From Flavobacterium araucananum (lineage in GTDB: Bacteria > Bacteroidota > Bacteroidia > Flavobacteriales > Flavobacteriaceae), in NCBI RefSeq assembly GCF_002222055.1, contig NZ_MUGS01000053.1:1-34129 (forward strand): a stretch of 34,129 nt of DNA, in the 5' to 3' direction. Positions within the stretch are counted from its first letter, which is position 1. Every line of letters begins with the position of its first letter. Of this stretch, positions 24,011 to 31,779 are shown piece by piece. The position numbers and the translations under genes are program-made. The notes below the pieces were generated by a model that saw only the letters and a program-made list of their open reading frames with translations, did not search any database and was not told the origin of the DNA.

Positions 24011-24148
24011 TTTTTAAGGTTCTGAGTGGCTAAGTTAATTAGGTTCTAAGGTTTTTTCTTAAAGATTCTGAAGCTCTAAGAAACAAAGGTTCAAAGGCTT
24101 CTTTTGTTTGAATCTTTGTCAAAGTTTTAAACTTTTGACAAAGATAGT
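24011..24148. repeat. Dispersed GGTTCTAAG-family intergenic element, copy 3
   Basis: From the prenyltransferase ATG (minus strand) outward: units AAGGTTCTGAG, TGGCTAAG, AGGTTCTAAGG, GATTCTGAAG, CTCTAAG, then GGTTCAAAGG. A dyad CTTTGTCAAAG ... CTTTTGACAAAG at about 24113-24143 closes the element. The same two modules occur together at 10599-10829. Confidence 0.62.
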
Positions 24149-24188
24149 TTATGTTTAAAGGCTGAAAACTGAAACTGCAAACTGTGAT

Positions 24189-24719
24189 TTAGTCGTGTTT
24201 TCCGCTAAAGTGTTCCATCCATTTTCCCTGTACTTTCATTACTTGTTCGATCACGTCGCGAGCAGCGCCTCTACCACCTTTTACGTGCGAAATATAACGA
24301 CAAATCGTTTTAATTTCCGGACTTGCATCTTGTGGGCAGGTTGGCAATCCTACTAATTTCATGACATGAAAATCAGGAATATCATCTCCCATATACAATA
24401 CCTGCTCCGGCTTAATGTTATAATTTTTAGTATATTCTCTAAAAGTTTCTACTTTATCAGGAGTTCCTAAATAAATGTCTTTAATACCAAGATTTCGTAA
24501 ACGAACACGAACGCCTTCGTTGCTTCCGCCAGAAATAATGCATACATTAAAACCACTTTCAACCGCGGCTTTCATAGCATAACCATCACGAATATTCATC
24601 GTACGAAGCATTTCGCCTTCATTGGTTACAAAAACCGAACTGTCTGTAAGTACGCCATCAACATCAAAAACAAATGTTGTAATGTCGTTCATTATTTCTT
24701 TAAAATGTTTTTCTATCAT
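24189..24719 (-). CDS. kdsC: KdsC-like HAD-IIIA phosphatase
   Basis: 176 residues. Motif I is FVFDVDGVLTD (D19, D21), motif II lies in CIISGGSNEG, motif III includes TPDKVETF and motif IV is YMGDDIPDFHVM. This order, the short cap-less length and the GDDIPD element match 3-deoxy-D-manno-octulosonate-8-phosphate phosphatase, a Kdo (LPS inner core) enzyme that works as a tetramer in the cytoplasm. The start overlaps the end of the DUF2520 gene by 20 bases; an internal ATG (MNDITTF, at 24692) would avoid the overlap, so the start is uncertain. Phosphatase identity is firm; the Kdo substrate is likely rather than proven. Confidence 0.88.
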   Translation of the reverse strand: MIEKHFKEIMNDITTFVFDVDGVLTDSSVFVTNEGEMLRTMNIRDGYAMKAAVESGFNVCIISGGSNEGVRVRLRNLGIKDIYLGTPDKVETFREYTKNYNIKPEQVLYMGDDIPDFHVMKLVGLPTCPQDASPEIKTICRYISHVKGGRGAARDVIEQVMKVQGKWMEHFSGKHD

Positions 24720-25461
24720 CCTGAATAGATTGTGTTATGAGTTTATAGATGTTTTTTTGATTTTCGTTGGTTAAATACGCCAAATGTGATTCGATTGTTG
24801 CCAGATCATGACGTTTTGCAGGTCCCGTCTGAGCATCTATTGGGTTTAAAGTATTTATTTTTTCGGCAGTTTCCTGAATCAAAGGCTTCAAGACTTCAAA
24901 AGGAACCTGATGTTCTTTACAAATTTCTTGTCCAATTTGATACAAATGATTCGTAAAATTATTTACAAAAACAGCCGAAACATGCAATGCTTTTCTTTGA
25001 TCTGAATTAATTGCAAACACGGCATTTGAGATATTTTTGGCTAATGTTTCTAAAATACGGAAATCAAAGGTATTTTCGGCTTCCAGACACATCGGAATTA
25101 TTGAGAAATCAATATCCTTATTTTTAGAAAATGTCTGAAGCGGATAAAAAACACCTTTTCTGTTTTTAGAATCCAAAACATCAAGAGAAGCAGCGCCGGA
25201 AGTATGAACAACGATTCGGTTCTGAAAAGGCAATTGCCTCGAAACGTCTGCAATAGCCTTGTCTGAAACTGCTATAATGTAGAGATCAGCTTCTTTTAGC
25301 TCTTCGAAATCGTTTACTATTTTATCAAAATCAAGTAAAGAAGCTAATGTTTCTTTTTTTCTGGAATATACCTGTACTATTTCTACAAGTTCACTTTTAG
25401 CAAAAGCTTTTATTAAATGTTGTGCAACATTTCCGGAACCAATTAGCGTTATTCGAATCAT
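24700..25461 (-). CDS. Rossmann-like/DUF2520 domain protein
   Basis: 253 residues. The N-terminal NAD(P)-type Rossmann fold is marked by ITLIGSGNVAQHLIKAF (GxGNVA), with VYSRKKE after the second strand and LYIIAVSDKAIADV later. The C-terminal DUF2520 half carries VHTSGAASLDVL, GVFYPLQTFSK and ALHVSAVFVNNFTNHLY, as in family members related to pyrroline-5-carboxylate reductase and 6-phosphogluconate dehydrogenase folds. An oxidoreductase role is assumed for the family but the substrate is unknown. It heads the minus-strand operon with kdsC; the upstream region contains a GCCACAGATTAAA repeat. Confidence 0.88.
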   Translation of the reverse strand: MIRITLIGSGNVAQHLIKAFAKSELVEIVQVYSRKKETLASLLDFDKIVNDFEELKEADLYIIAVSDKAIADVSRQLPFQNRIVVHTSGAASLDVLDSKNRKGVFYPLQTFSKNKDIDFSIIPMCLEAENTFDFRILETLAKNISNAVFAINSDQRKALHVSAVFVNNFTNHLYQIGQEICKEHQVPFEVLKPLIQETAEKINTLNPIDAQTGPAKRHDLATIESHLAYLTNENQKNIYKLITQSIQDDRKTF

Positions 25462-25785
25462 ATCGCAAAATTAGCATTATTTTTCTAAAACAATAATCAA
25501 AAGAAAGTTTAGCCACAGATTAAAAAGATTAGATAGATTTTTATTCTTTGGGATTTAACGAATAGAGTCCAAAATTTTGTAGCATAAGGATTTATCAGAA
25601 TTTAAATGATTTTAAGTCTGCTATTATTTTGATCGAAAAGTAGTTCAATCTGTTTAAACTGTGTCTGGTATTAAAATTATCAAGAATGGCAGTACTTAAT
25701 TTATTTGTAGATCTAAGGATAGAATTTTAAGAATTCGATGTAATTTGATTAACTATTTTTAGTTTTTATTAACAAACTACGAATA
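25462..25785. other. Intergenic stretch between DUF2520 and ccsBA
   Basis: A divergent intergenic region over 300 bases with no supportable gene. It holds one GCCACAGATTAAAAAGATTAG repeat copy near 25510-25560, an AACTA/TAGTT dyad with a shorter spacer at 25751-25764, and at its right edge the ccsBA promoter. A promoter for the DUF2520 operon must lie here but is not clear. Confidence 0.5.
25510..25556. repeat. GCCACAGATTAAA-family repeat copy
   Basis: AGCCACAGATTAAAAAGATT and the following AGATAGATTTTTA match the units found at 21693-21830. Confidence 0.55.
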
Positions 25786-25814
25786 TTGGAACTCAACATT
25801 TTTAAGTACTTTTG
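25786..25814 (+). promoter_or_regulatory. Promoter of ccsBA
   Basis: TTG (25786-25788), 18 bases, TACTTTTG (25807-25814), ATG at 25846. A longer reading of the gene would start inside this promoter, which supports the shorter start. Confidence 0.65.
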
Positions 25815-25845
25815 TGCCACTTTTATACAATGTAATTCCTTAAAA

Positions 25846-28800
25846 ATGGATAAAAAAATATTCTCTTTTTTGTTTTCTACACGATTAATGTCTGTTCTTT
25901 TTTTAACATTTGCGATCGCAATGGGTGTTGGTACTTTTATCGAAAGTAAATATAACACAGATACAGCCCGAATTTTAATTTATAATACCTGGTGGTTCGA
26001 AGCGATAATGGTCTTTTTTATGATCAATTTCTTTGGAAACATCAAACGTTATCAATTACATAAAAAAGAAAAATGGGCAACACTTTTATTGCACATTGCC
26101 TTTATTTTTATTCTTTTAGGAGCCTTTATAACTCGTTACATCAGTTACGAAGGTATGATGCCAATACGTGAAGGTGCTGCCGAAAACCAAATCTATTCTG
26201 ATAAAACATTCTTAACCGTTTTTGCAGACGGTGAATACAAAGGCGAGATGAAACGAAGAGTTTTTGAAAAAGCACTATTGTTTTCACCTGTAACCAACAA
26301 TGATTTTACACTTTCAGGAAAATTTGACGAAACTCCTTTCGATGTAACCTATGTTAATTATATTATGGGTGCTAAGGAAACTATAAAACCAACTGCAAAC
26401 GGGACTCTATACCTAAAATTGGTCGAAGCCGGAGCAGGAGGTCGTGAAGAGCATTTCCTGAAAGAAGGTGAAGTTCAAAATATACATAATGTTTTATTTG
26501 CGCTCAATAAACATACTGATGGCGCTATCAACATCAATACAACTGGTGATAAATATACGATTCAGACACCTTTTGAAGGTGAGTTTATGCGAATGGCAGA
26601 CAAATTAAAAGGAGCTGTAACCAAAGATAATGTGCAGCCACTTATGATGCGTTCTTTATACAGTATTGGCGATATCCGTATTGTATTTCCGGATCCTGCC
26701 GTAAAAGGAATCGTAGATTATGAATCTAATAACGATTACAAAGCCAAATCACATCATGATGCTTTGATTGTAAAAGTAAAAGCAGATGGTCAGGAAAAAG
26801 AAGTTCGTCTATTAGGCTCTAAAGGTAGTGTGGGAGAACCTCAAACCGTAAAAATAGGTAAAGTCGAATATAGTTTATTCTACGGAAGTAAAGCTTACAT
26901 CCTGCCTTTTAAAATAAAACTAAACGATTTTATCGCAACAAAATATCCTGGAACAGAAAAAAGTTATTCTGCTTTTGAAAGTAAAGTAACCGTTCAGGAT
27001 TCATCAGAAACATTTGATGCCAGAATTTATATGAATCACGTATTAGATCACAAAGGATACAGATTTTTTCAATCTTCATTCGATCCGGACGAAAAAGGAA
27101 CTGTATTATCTGTAAACCATGATTTTTGGGGAACCTCAATTACTTATTTAGGATATTTTATGTTATTTTTTGGTTTAATGGCTATTATGTTTACCAAACA
27201 TTCTCGTTTTGCAGACTTAAAGCGCAAATTGGATGTTGTAAAAAAGAAAAAAGAAAAATTGATCACTATTTTGATCTTAATGATCAGTTTAAGTGGTTTT
27301 GCACAAGCACCACACGTTCATACACCAGGTCATGAGCACAATCATACAACAGATCCTAACGATCACGCAAATCATGTTACGGCTCCACCAAGTCAGAAAC
27401 AATTAGATTCATTACTAACCATCTACAAAGCTCCGGAATCCCATGCGGCAAAATTTGGTCGTTTGATTATCCAGGATGCAGGTGGCAGAATGAAACCTAT
27501 TAATACTTTCTCCTCTGAATTGCTTAGAAAAGTAAGCCAGAGTGATACTTACAACGGAATGAACTCTGATCAGGTATTTTTGTCCATGACACAATATGCT
27601 CAGGTTTGGATACAGATTCCGCTTATTTATATCAATACAAAAGATGATAGTATTCGTAAAATCATTGGTATTGACAAAACAGCAAAACTGGCACCGTTTG
27701 TTAAGTTTTTTGATGAAAACGGAAACTATAAACTTTCTCCTTATCTGGATGCAGCTTACAAAGCAGCGAACCCTAATAGTTTTGAGAAAGATTTTATCGA
27801 AACTGATAAAAAAGTAAACCTGATGGAGTCTGCGCTTAGCGGAAGTATTCTGAAGATTTTTCCAATTCCTAATGATCCTAACAATAAATGGATCTCGTAT
27901 TTAGAATTGCAAAATGCAGGTTTAAAAGGCATGGATTCTACTTATGTAAAGCAAATTTTACCAATGTATTTTAGTGCTTTAAACAACGGATCAATTTCTA
28001 AAGATTTTACAACAGCAAATCATCTGGTTGAAAGTATCGATGGATTTCAAAAGAAATTTGGAAGTAAAGTACGTCCAAGCGAAAAGAAAATTGACCTTGA
28101 ATTAGCGTATAACAAATACAATATTTTACCAAAATTGTTCTATTGGTATTCGCTTGCCGGAATCTTTATGTTGATTTTTACCTTGTTTAGTATTTTCTTC
28201 GATAAAAAGTTTTTACGCATCACCGTAAATGGTTTTCATATTTTGATAGGAGTAATATTTGCTTTTCATACCGTGGCTTTAATAGCACGTTGGTACATTT
28301 CAGGTCACGCACCGTGGAGTAATGCTTATGAGGCGATTGTTTATGTAGCATGGGCAACGATGTTTTTTGGACTTGCTTTTGACAGAAAATCAAAACTTAC
28401 TGTAGCATCAGCGGCATTTGTAACAGCGATGATTTTTATGGCTGCCAACGCCAACTGGATCGATCCTGAGATTGCAAACTTACAACCGGTTTTAAACTCC
28501 TATTGGTTAATGATTCACGTAGCGGTCATCGTGGCAAGTTACGGTCCGTTTGCCCTTGGAATGATTTTAGGATTTGTAGGATTGATTCTGATCTTTTTTA
28601 CCACCGAAAAGAACAAAGCCAAAATGGATCTTAACATCAAAGAAATCACTTACATCAACGAAATGGCCTTGACTATTGGTCTGATTATGCTAACAATTGG
28701 TAACTTTTTGGGCGGACAATGGGCCAACGAAAGTTGGGGACGTTACTGGGGATGGGATCCAAAAGAAACATGGGCTTTGATCTCGATTATGGTTTATGCT

Positions 28801-29052
28801 TTTGTAATTCACGCTCGCTTTGTACCTTCATTAAGAGGACAATGGTTTTTTAATCTAATGAGTATGTTTGCCTTCGTTTCTATTTTGTTTACCTATTATG
28901 GAGTAAACTTTCACTTAGTAGGATTGCATTCCTATGCAAGTGGAGAGGCACATTCATTAAGCTGGGTTTGGTATTCATTAGGAACAATTTCTCTTATCGG
29001 AATTTTAACCTATCCAAAATATCGTAAGCATTATAAAAGAAAAAATAATTAA
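25846..29052 (+). CDS. ccsBA: Fused cytochrome c biogenesis protein CcsBA (ResB-CcsA)
   Basis: 1068 residues. The N-terminal ResB/CcsB half has helices at about 7-30 and 40-55 and a third at about 72-90 before a large periplasmic domain, with the family phrase RFFQSSFDPDEKG and a closing helix near 430-450. The CcsA half has about eight helices; the heme-handling WWD motif (WGRYWGWDPKETW) starts near residue 964. Conserved His candidates lie in FHTVALIARW, IHVAVI and FHLVGLHSY. System II synthase exports heme and attaches it to CxxCH apocytochromes. Between the halves is a hydrophobic segment resembling a signal peptide (LITILILMISLSGFAQ, about 471-486) followed by a His-rich stretch (HVHTPGHEHNH). 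It is monocistronic with its own promoter and terminator. Confidence 0.93.
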   Translation: MDKKIFSFLFSTRLMSVLFLTFAIAMGVGTFIESKYNTDTARILIYNTWWFEAIMVFFMINFFGNIKRYQLHKKEKWATLLLHIAFIFILLGAFITRYISYEGMMPIREGAAENQIYSDKTFLTVFADGEYKGEMKRRVFEKALLFSPVTNNDFTLSGKFDETPFDVTYVNYIMGAKETIKPTANGTLYLKLVEAGAGGREEHFLKEGEVQNIHNVLFALNKHTDGAININTTGDKYTIQTPFEGEFMRMADKLKGAVTKDNVQPLMMRSLYSIGDIRIVFPDPAVKGIVDYESNNDYKAKSHHDALIVKVKADGQEKEVRLLGSKGSVGEPQTVKIGKVEYSLFYGSKAYILPFKIKLNDFIATKYPGTEKSYSAFESKVTVQDSSETFDARIYMNHVLDHKGYRFFQSSFDPDEKGTVLSVNHDFWGTSITYLGYFMLFFGLMAIMFTKHSRFADLKRKLDVVKKKKEKLITILILMISLSGFAQAPHVHTPGHEHNHTTDPNDHANHVTAPPSQKQLDSLLTIYKAPESHAAKFGRLIIQDAGGRMKPINTFSSELLRKVSQSDTYNGMNSDQVFLSMTQYAQVWIQIPLIYINTKDDSIRKIIGIDKTAKLAPFVKFFDENGNYKLSPYLDAAYKAANPNSFEKDFIETDKKVNLMESALSGSILKIFPIPNDPNNKWISYLELQNAGLKGMDSTYVKQILPMYFSALNNGSISKDFTTANHLVESIDGFQKKFGSKVRPSEKKIDLELAYNKYNILPKLFYWYSLAGIFMLIFTLFSIFFDKKFLRITVNGFHILIGVIFAFHTVALIARWYISGHAPWSNAYEAIVYVAWATMFFGLAFDRKSKLTVASAAFVTAMIFMAANANWIDPEIANLQPVLNSYWLMIHVAVIVASYGPFALGMILGFVGLILIFFTTEKNKAKMDLNIKEITYINEMALTIGLIMLTIGNFLGGQWANESWGRYWGWDPKETWALISIMVYAFVIHARFVPSLRGQWFFNLMSMFAFVSILFTYYGVNFHLVGLHSYASGEAHSLSWVWYSLGTISLIGILTYPKYRKHYKRKNN

Positions 29053-29074
29053 ATAAGGAGTTTTATTAATTCAC

Positions 29075-29109
29075 AAAAAAGGTTCAACCGTTAAGTTGAA
29101 CTTTTTTTT
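29075..29109 (+). terminator. Rho-independent terminator of ccsBA
   Basis: Stem GGTTCAAC/GTTGAACT (one G-T pair) with a 6-base loop, preceded by six A and followed by eight T, 23 bases after the stop. Flanking A/T runs extend the stem and may let it act on both strands. Confidence 0.88.
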
Positions 29110-29137
29110 ATGCAATATTTTTAAGAAGTCAAAAAAA

Positions 29138-29168
29138 ACTTAGCTACTTAGAACCTTAGTAACTTTTA
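29138..29168. repeat. Dispersed CTTAGAACC-family repeat, copy 4, over the acr3 stop
   Basis: Units ACTTAG, CTACTTAG, AACCTTAG, TAACTT. On the minus strand the array reads AGTTACTAAGGTTCTAAG, so the last codons and TAA stop of acr3 lie inside the repeat. Confidence 0.6.
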
Positions 29169-30226
29169 AAAAAATATCTCTTTCGAAACCAAAAAGCAAC
29201 ATTTACCAAAGCAATCAAAGCAGGAACTTCGATCAAAGGACCAATAACACCAGCAAAAGCTTGCCCGCTATTAATACCAAAAACACCAATGGAAACAGCA
29301 ATTGCTAATTCAAAATTATTTCCTGTAGCAGTAAAAGCAATCGAAGCACTTTTAGCATAATCGGCACCAAAGTATTTTCCGGTAAAAAAACTAATCACAA
29401 ACATTAGCCCGAAATAAATGGTTAAAGGAATTGCAATTCGAACAACATCCATTGGGATCTCAACTATCAATTTACCTTTTAGACTAAACATCAGGATAAT
29501 GGTCAATAATAAAGAAATTAAGGTAATAGGGGAGATGAACGGAATATACTTGCGCTCAAACCATTCTTGGCCTTTGAGTCTTATCAAACCGTATCGACTT
29601 ATAACTCCCAGTGCAAAAGGAATCCCTAAATAAATACCGACACTTTGAGCAATCTGGATCATACTAATATTGACGTTGAAACCAGAGTATCCAAAATATG
29701 GAGGCAAAACCGTTATAAAAAGATAAGCGTAAACGCTGTAAAGTAAAACCTGAAAAATACTGTTTAGTGCAATAAGCCCGGCGGCATATTCACGATTTCC
29801 GTCAGCAAGATCATTCCAAACCACAACCATAGCAATACAACGTGCTAAGCCTATCAGGATCAAACCAATCCTGTATTCCGGATAGTCTTTTAAGAATACA
29901 AGAGCTAAAGAAAACATTAAAACAGGACCAATAATCCAGTTTAAAATGAGAGAAGCTCCCAATATTTTTGTGTTTTTAAAAACTTCTCCCATTTTTTCAT
30001 ATTTCACTTTTGCTAATGGTGGATACATCATCAAAATCAAACCAATAGCTAATGGAATATTGGTGGTTCCGCTGGAAAAAGAATTGATAAAATTTCCGCT
30101 TGACGGAATAAAATATCCTATAGAAACTCCTATAACCATAGCTAGAAAAATCCAGAGCATCAAAAAACGGTCTGGAAATCCTAATTTCTTTTTTTCTAAA
30201 GCAGGAGCACAATGATTCAAAGACAT
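29156..30226 (-). CDS. acr3: Arsenite efflux permease, ACR3 family
   Basis: 356 residues, ten membrane helices, normal length. The diagnostic element GLARCIAMVVVWNDLADG places the essential Cys at residue 130. The phrases GLILMMYPPLAKVKYE and TATGNNFELAIAV are also typical. Acr3 expels As(III) using the proton-motive force (family knowledge). It is the last gene of the ars operon: its ATG comes one base after the arsC TGA (TGATATG), giving tight translational coupling. The 3' end runs into a dispersed intergenic repeat that supplies the stop codon. Confidence 0.95.
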   Translation of the reverse strand: MSLNHCAPALEKKKLGFPDRFLMLWIFLAMVIGVSIGYFIPSSGNFINSFSSGTTNIPLAIGLILMMYPPLAKVKYEKMGEVFKNTKILGASLILNWIIGPVLMFSLALVFLKDYPEYRIGLILIGLARCIAMVVVWNDLADGNREYAAGLIALNSIFQVLLYSVYAYLFITVLPPYFGYSGFNVNISMIQIAQSVGIYLGIPFALGVISRYGLIRLKGQEWFERKYIPFISPITLISLLLTIILMFSLKGKLIVEIPMDVVRIAIPLTIYFGLMFVISFFTGKYFGADYAKSASIAFTATGNNFELAIAVSIGVFGINSGQAFAGVIGPLIEVPALIALVNVAFWFRKRYFFKSY

Positions 30227-30227
30227 A

Positions 30228-30857
30228 TCATTTTTTTATTTGAGAAAAAACATAAAACATTTCAGTAGCAATTTGCAGACTTCTTTCCTGATATTTTTCT
30301 AATTGCAGACTAGTATCATCAAAAGCCTTCGGATCATCATACGTTATTGCAATTCTTTTTTCGGCTCCGGCAATAAAAGGGCATCCACCATCAGCTGGCG
30401 AACACGTCATGATTGCTGCAAATTTGCTTTCAGGATTAAAATCATCATCATAAGTTTTCGAAAAACCAATAATTGGCGCTTCATTCTTCGCAAATTTAAT
30501 GGCATAAACAGGATTATTTCCTTCGGATATTTTCTGGGTATTAAAACCTGATTTTGCTAATGTTTCGGCAACTTTAGGGAACAAAGCTGTCGCTTCTGTA
30601 CCTCCTGAATAACAAGAAACCTTTTTTATACCATAATAATGAGCTGCCGTTTGTGCCCAAACCTGAGCCAAATGGCTTCTTCTGGAATTATGGGTGCAAA
30701 TTAAGTTTAATCTGATTTCATCCTCATCATCAACTTTAAACTGTATCAAATCAATTAAAGGCTGTAGTATGTTTTTACGATCGTTAGAAATAGTTGTAAA
30801 ATCAAAAGACTGTACTAAAGATTGAATTTTTGGATATAAAGTATTTTGATTCGACAT
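30228..30857 (-). CDS. arsC: Arsenate reductase, low-molecular-weight phosphatase type
   Basis: 209 residues. The P-loop is C54-THNSR-R60-S (CX5R), after an N-terminal helical extension of about 50 residues not found in the 130-residue plasmid pI258 enzyme. C152 and C159 (TCSPADGGCPF) have the same spacing of seven as the C82/C89 pair that relays the disulfide in thioredoxin-coupled ArsC; the Asp-Pro acid is D175-P176. It should reduce As(V) to As(III) for export by Acr3. The frame opens 15 codons earlier, but that overlaps the DUF6428 end, so the ATG giving MSNQNTLYPK is chosen. Confidence 0.9.
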   Translation of the reverse strand: MSNQNTLYPKIQSLVQSFDFTTISNDRKNILQPLIDLIQFKVDDEDEIRLNLICTHNSRRSHLAQVWAQTAAHYYGIKKVSCYSGGTEATALFPKVAETLAKSGFNTQKISEGNNPVYAIKFAKNEAPIIGFSKTYDDDFNPESKFAAIMTCSPADGGCPFIAGAEKRIAITYDDPKAFDDTSLQLEKYQERSLQIATEMFYVFSQIKK

Positions 30858-30874
30858 TTTACTATTTTTTAAGT

Positions 30875-31348
30875 TTAACAACAACCTCCGCCCGGAGTAC
30901 AAGAGTTCGCTTCATCAGGATTAAATTGTATCAGTTTTAATTTTTGTTTTTCGGCTGGAATTCCACATTGATCCTGCGCCAGGCAAGCTGTAGTTTTATT
31001 GCGTAACTCAAAATCTTTTCCGTTAAAACCCAAATCGTATTTGCCAATTGTAGTATCCTGATATTCAACTTCGATTTCAAAATCCCCAATATTTAATACC
31101 TTTTCCGAAAGTTCGATTATCTGAATCAATTTCTGGGGTTTTAAGCGGTGCTCATAATCATTGGCATCCCAGAGCTGAAAATTTACGACAGTTTCTTTGC
31201 GAACAACTCCGCCACAATCAATAAAGTTTTTGGTAATCAAACCAACTTCGGTAACGTGAAAATATTCCGGAACAAAGTTTCCGTTCGGTAACTTAAAATT
31301 TACTGCTTCAACAGTAGTCAATATTTTTTTTATTTCTGAAAGTTTCAT
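30875..31348 (-). CDS. DUF6428 family protein of the ars operon
   Basis: 157 residues, soluble, no signal peptide. It opens with a helix (MKLSEIKKILTTVEAVNFKLPNG), continues with mixed alpha/beta sequence (EYFHVTEVGLITKNFIDCGG, WDANDYEHRLKPQKLIQIIE) and has Cys at several points, including CLAQDQC and the C-terminal CTPGGGCC tail. DUF6428 proteins recur next to arsR and arsC in Bacteroidota (family-context knowledge); their activity is not established. The cysteine tail could bind As(III) or exchange disulfides with ArsC, by inference. It sits 18 bases after arsR and 17 before arsC. Confidence 0.85.
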   Translation of the reverse strand: MKLSEIKKILTTVEAVNFKLPNGNFVPEYFHVTEVGLITKNFIDCGGVVRKETVVNFQLWDANDYEHRLKPQKLIQIIELSEKVLNIGDFEIEVEYQDTTIGKYDLGFNGKDFELRNKTTACLAQDQCGIPAEKQKLKLIQFNPDEANSCTPGGGCC

Positions 31349-31366
31349 ACTAATTCTATTTAATGA

Positions 31367-31699
31367 TTAACAACATTCGTTTTTTCTTTTTTCTAAATGA
31401 AGGTCAATTTGTGTAAATAAGCCTTTAATCTTTGCAAAACCAATTTCGTTAATACAGTAACAAATGGCATTTCCCTCTATATTGCCTTTGATAAGTCCCG
31501 CATTCCTGAGTTCTTTAAGGTGTTGAGAAATCGTGGGCTGTGATAAAGGCAATTCGTTTACAATATCGCCGCAAATACAAGAATTTACCTTTAGTAAATA
31601 TTCGATAATGGCAATCCTTGCCGGATGTCCCAATGCTTTTGTCAAAACAGCCAATTCATTTTGGTTCTCTGTAAAGTGATCTGATTTTGTAGCTCCCAT
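31367..31699 (-). CDS. arsR: ArsR-family arsenite-responsive repressor
   Basis: 110 residues from the preferred ATG (MGATKSDHF); the frame allows 7 more codons that would run into the upstream dyad. The winged helix occupies about 20-95: LTKALGHPARIAIIEYLL, the metal-binding CxC at C41 and C43 (NSCICGDIV, compared with ELCVCDL in classical ArsR), recognition helix QPTISQHLKELRNAGL and the wing GNIEGNAICYCI. A further CC pair ends the protein. It should release the operator when As(III) binds. The first gene of the ars operon; a perfect 12-bp palindrome lies upstream at 31712-31723. Confidence 0.94.
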   Translation of the reverse strand: MGATKSDHFTENQNELAVLTKALGHPARIAIIEYLLKVNSCICGDIVNELPLSQPTISQHLKELRNAGLIKGNIEGNAICYCINEIGFAKIKGLFTQIDLHLEKRKNECC

Positions 31700-31711
31700 C
31701 GTTTTATTTTT

Positions 31712-31723
31712 ATATTGCAATAT
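31712..31723. promoter_or_regulatory. Candidate ArsR operator
   Basis: ATATTGCAATAT is a perfect 12-bp palindrome 12 bases ahead of the arsR start. TAATATTG across it resembles a -7 box with one mismatch. Position suits an operator, though known ArsR sites are usually longer. Confidence 0.45.
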
Positions 31724-31741
31724 TACGATATAAATAGATAT

Positions 31742-31775
31742 TAAAAAAGAAAATATATAGATATTTTCTTTTTTA
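31742..31775 (-). terminator. Perfect AT-rich hairpin after the DoxX-like gene
   Basis: Perfect 15-bp arms (TAAAAAAGAAAATAT and its complement) with loop ATAG, 4 bases past the DoxX stop on the minus strand. It may terminate doxX, though only one G-C pair per arm makes it weak; it could also be a regulatory dyad for arsR. Confidence 0.5.
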
Positions 31776-31779
31776 TATT

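Noticed and set aside
25751..25764. AACTATTTTTAGTT upstream of the ccsBA promoter as a further BlaI-type operator
   Set aside because: The arms match but the spacer between them is 2 bases shorter than in the three good sites, which would change the dimer geometry. The region is AT-rich, so chance is likely.
25749..25958. Antisense ORF over the ccsBA start
   Set aside because: It overlaps the ccsBA promoter and N-terminal coding region, has no ribosome site or promoter, and has a composition typical of a shadow frame.
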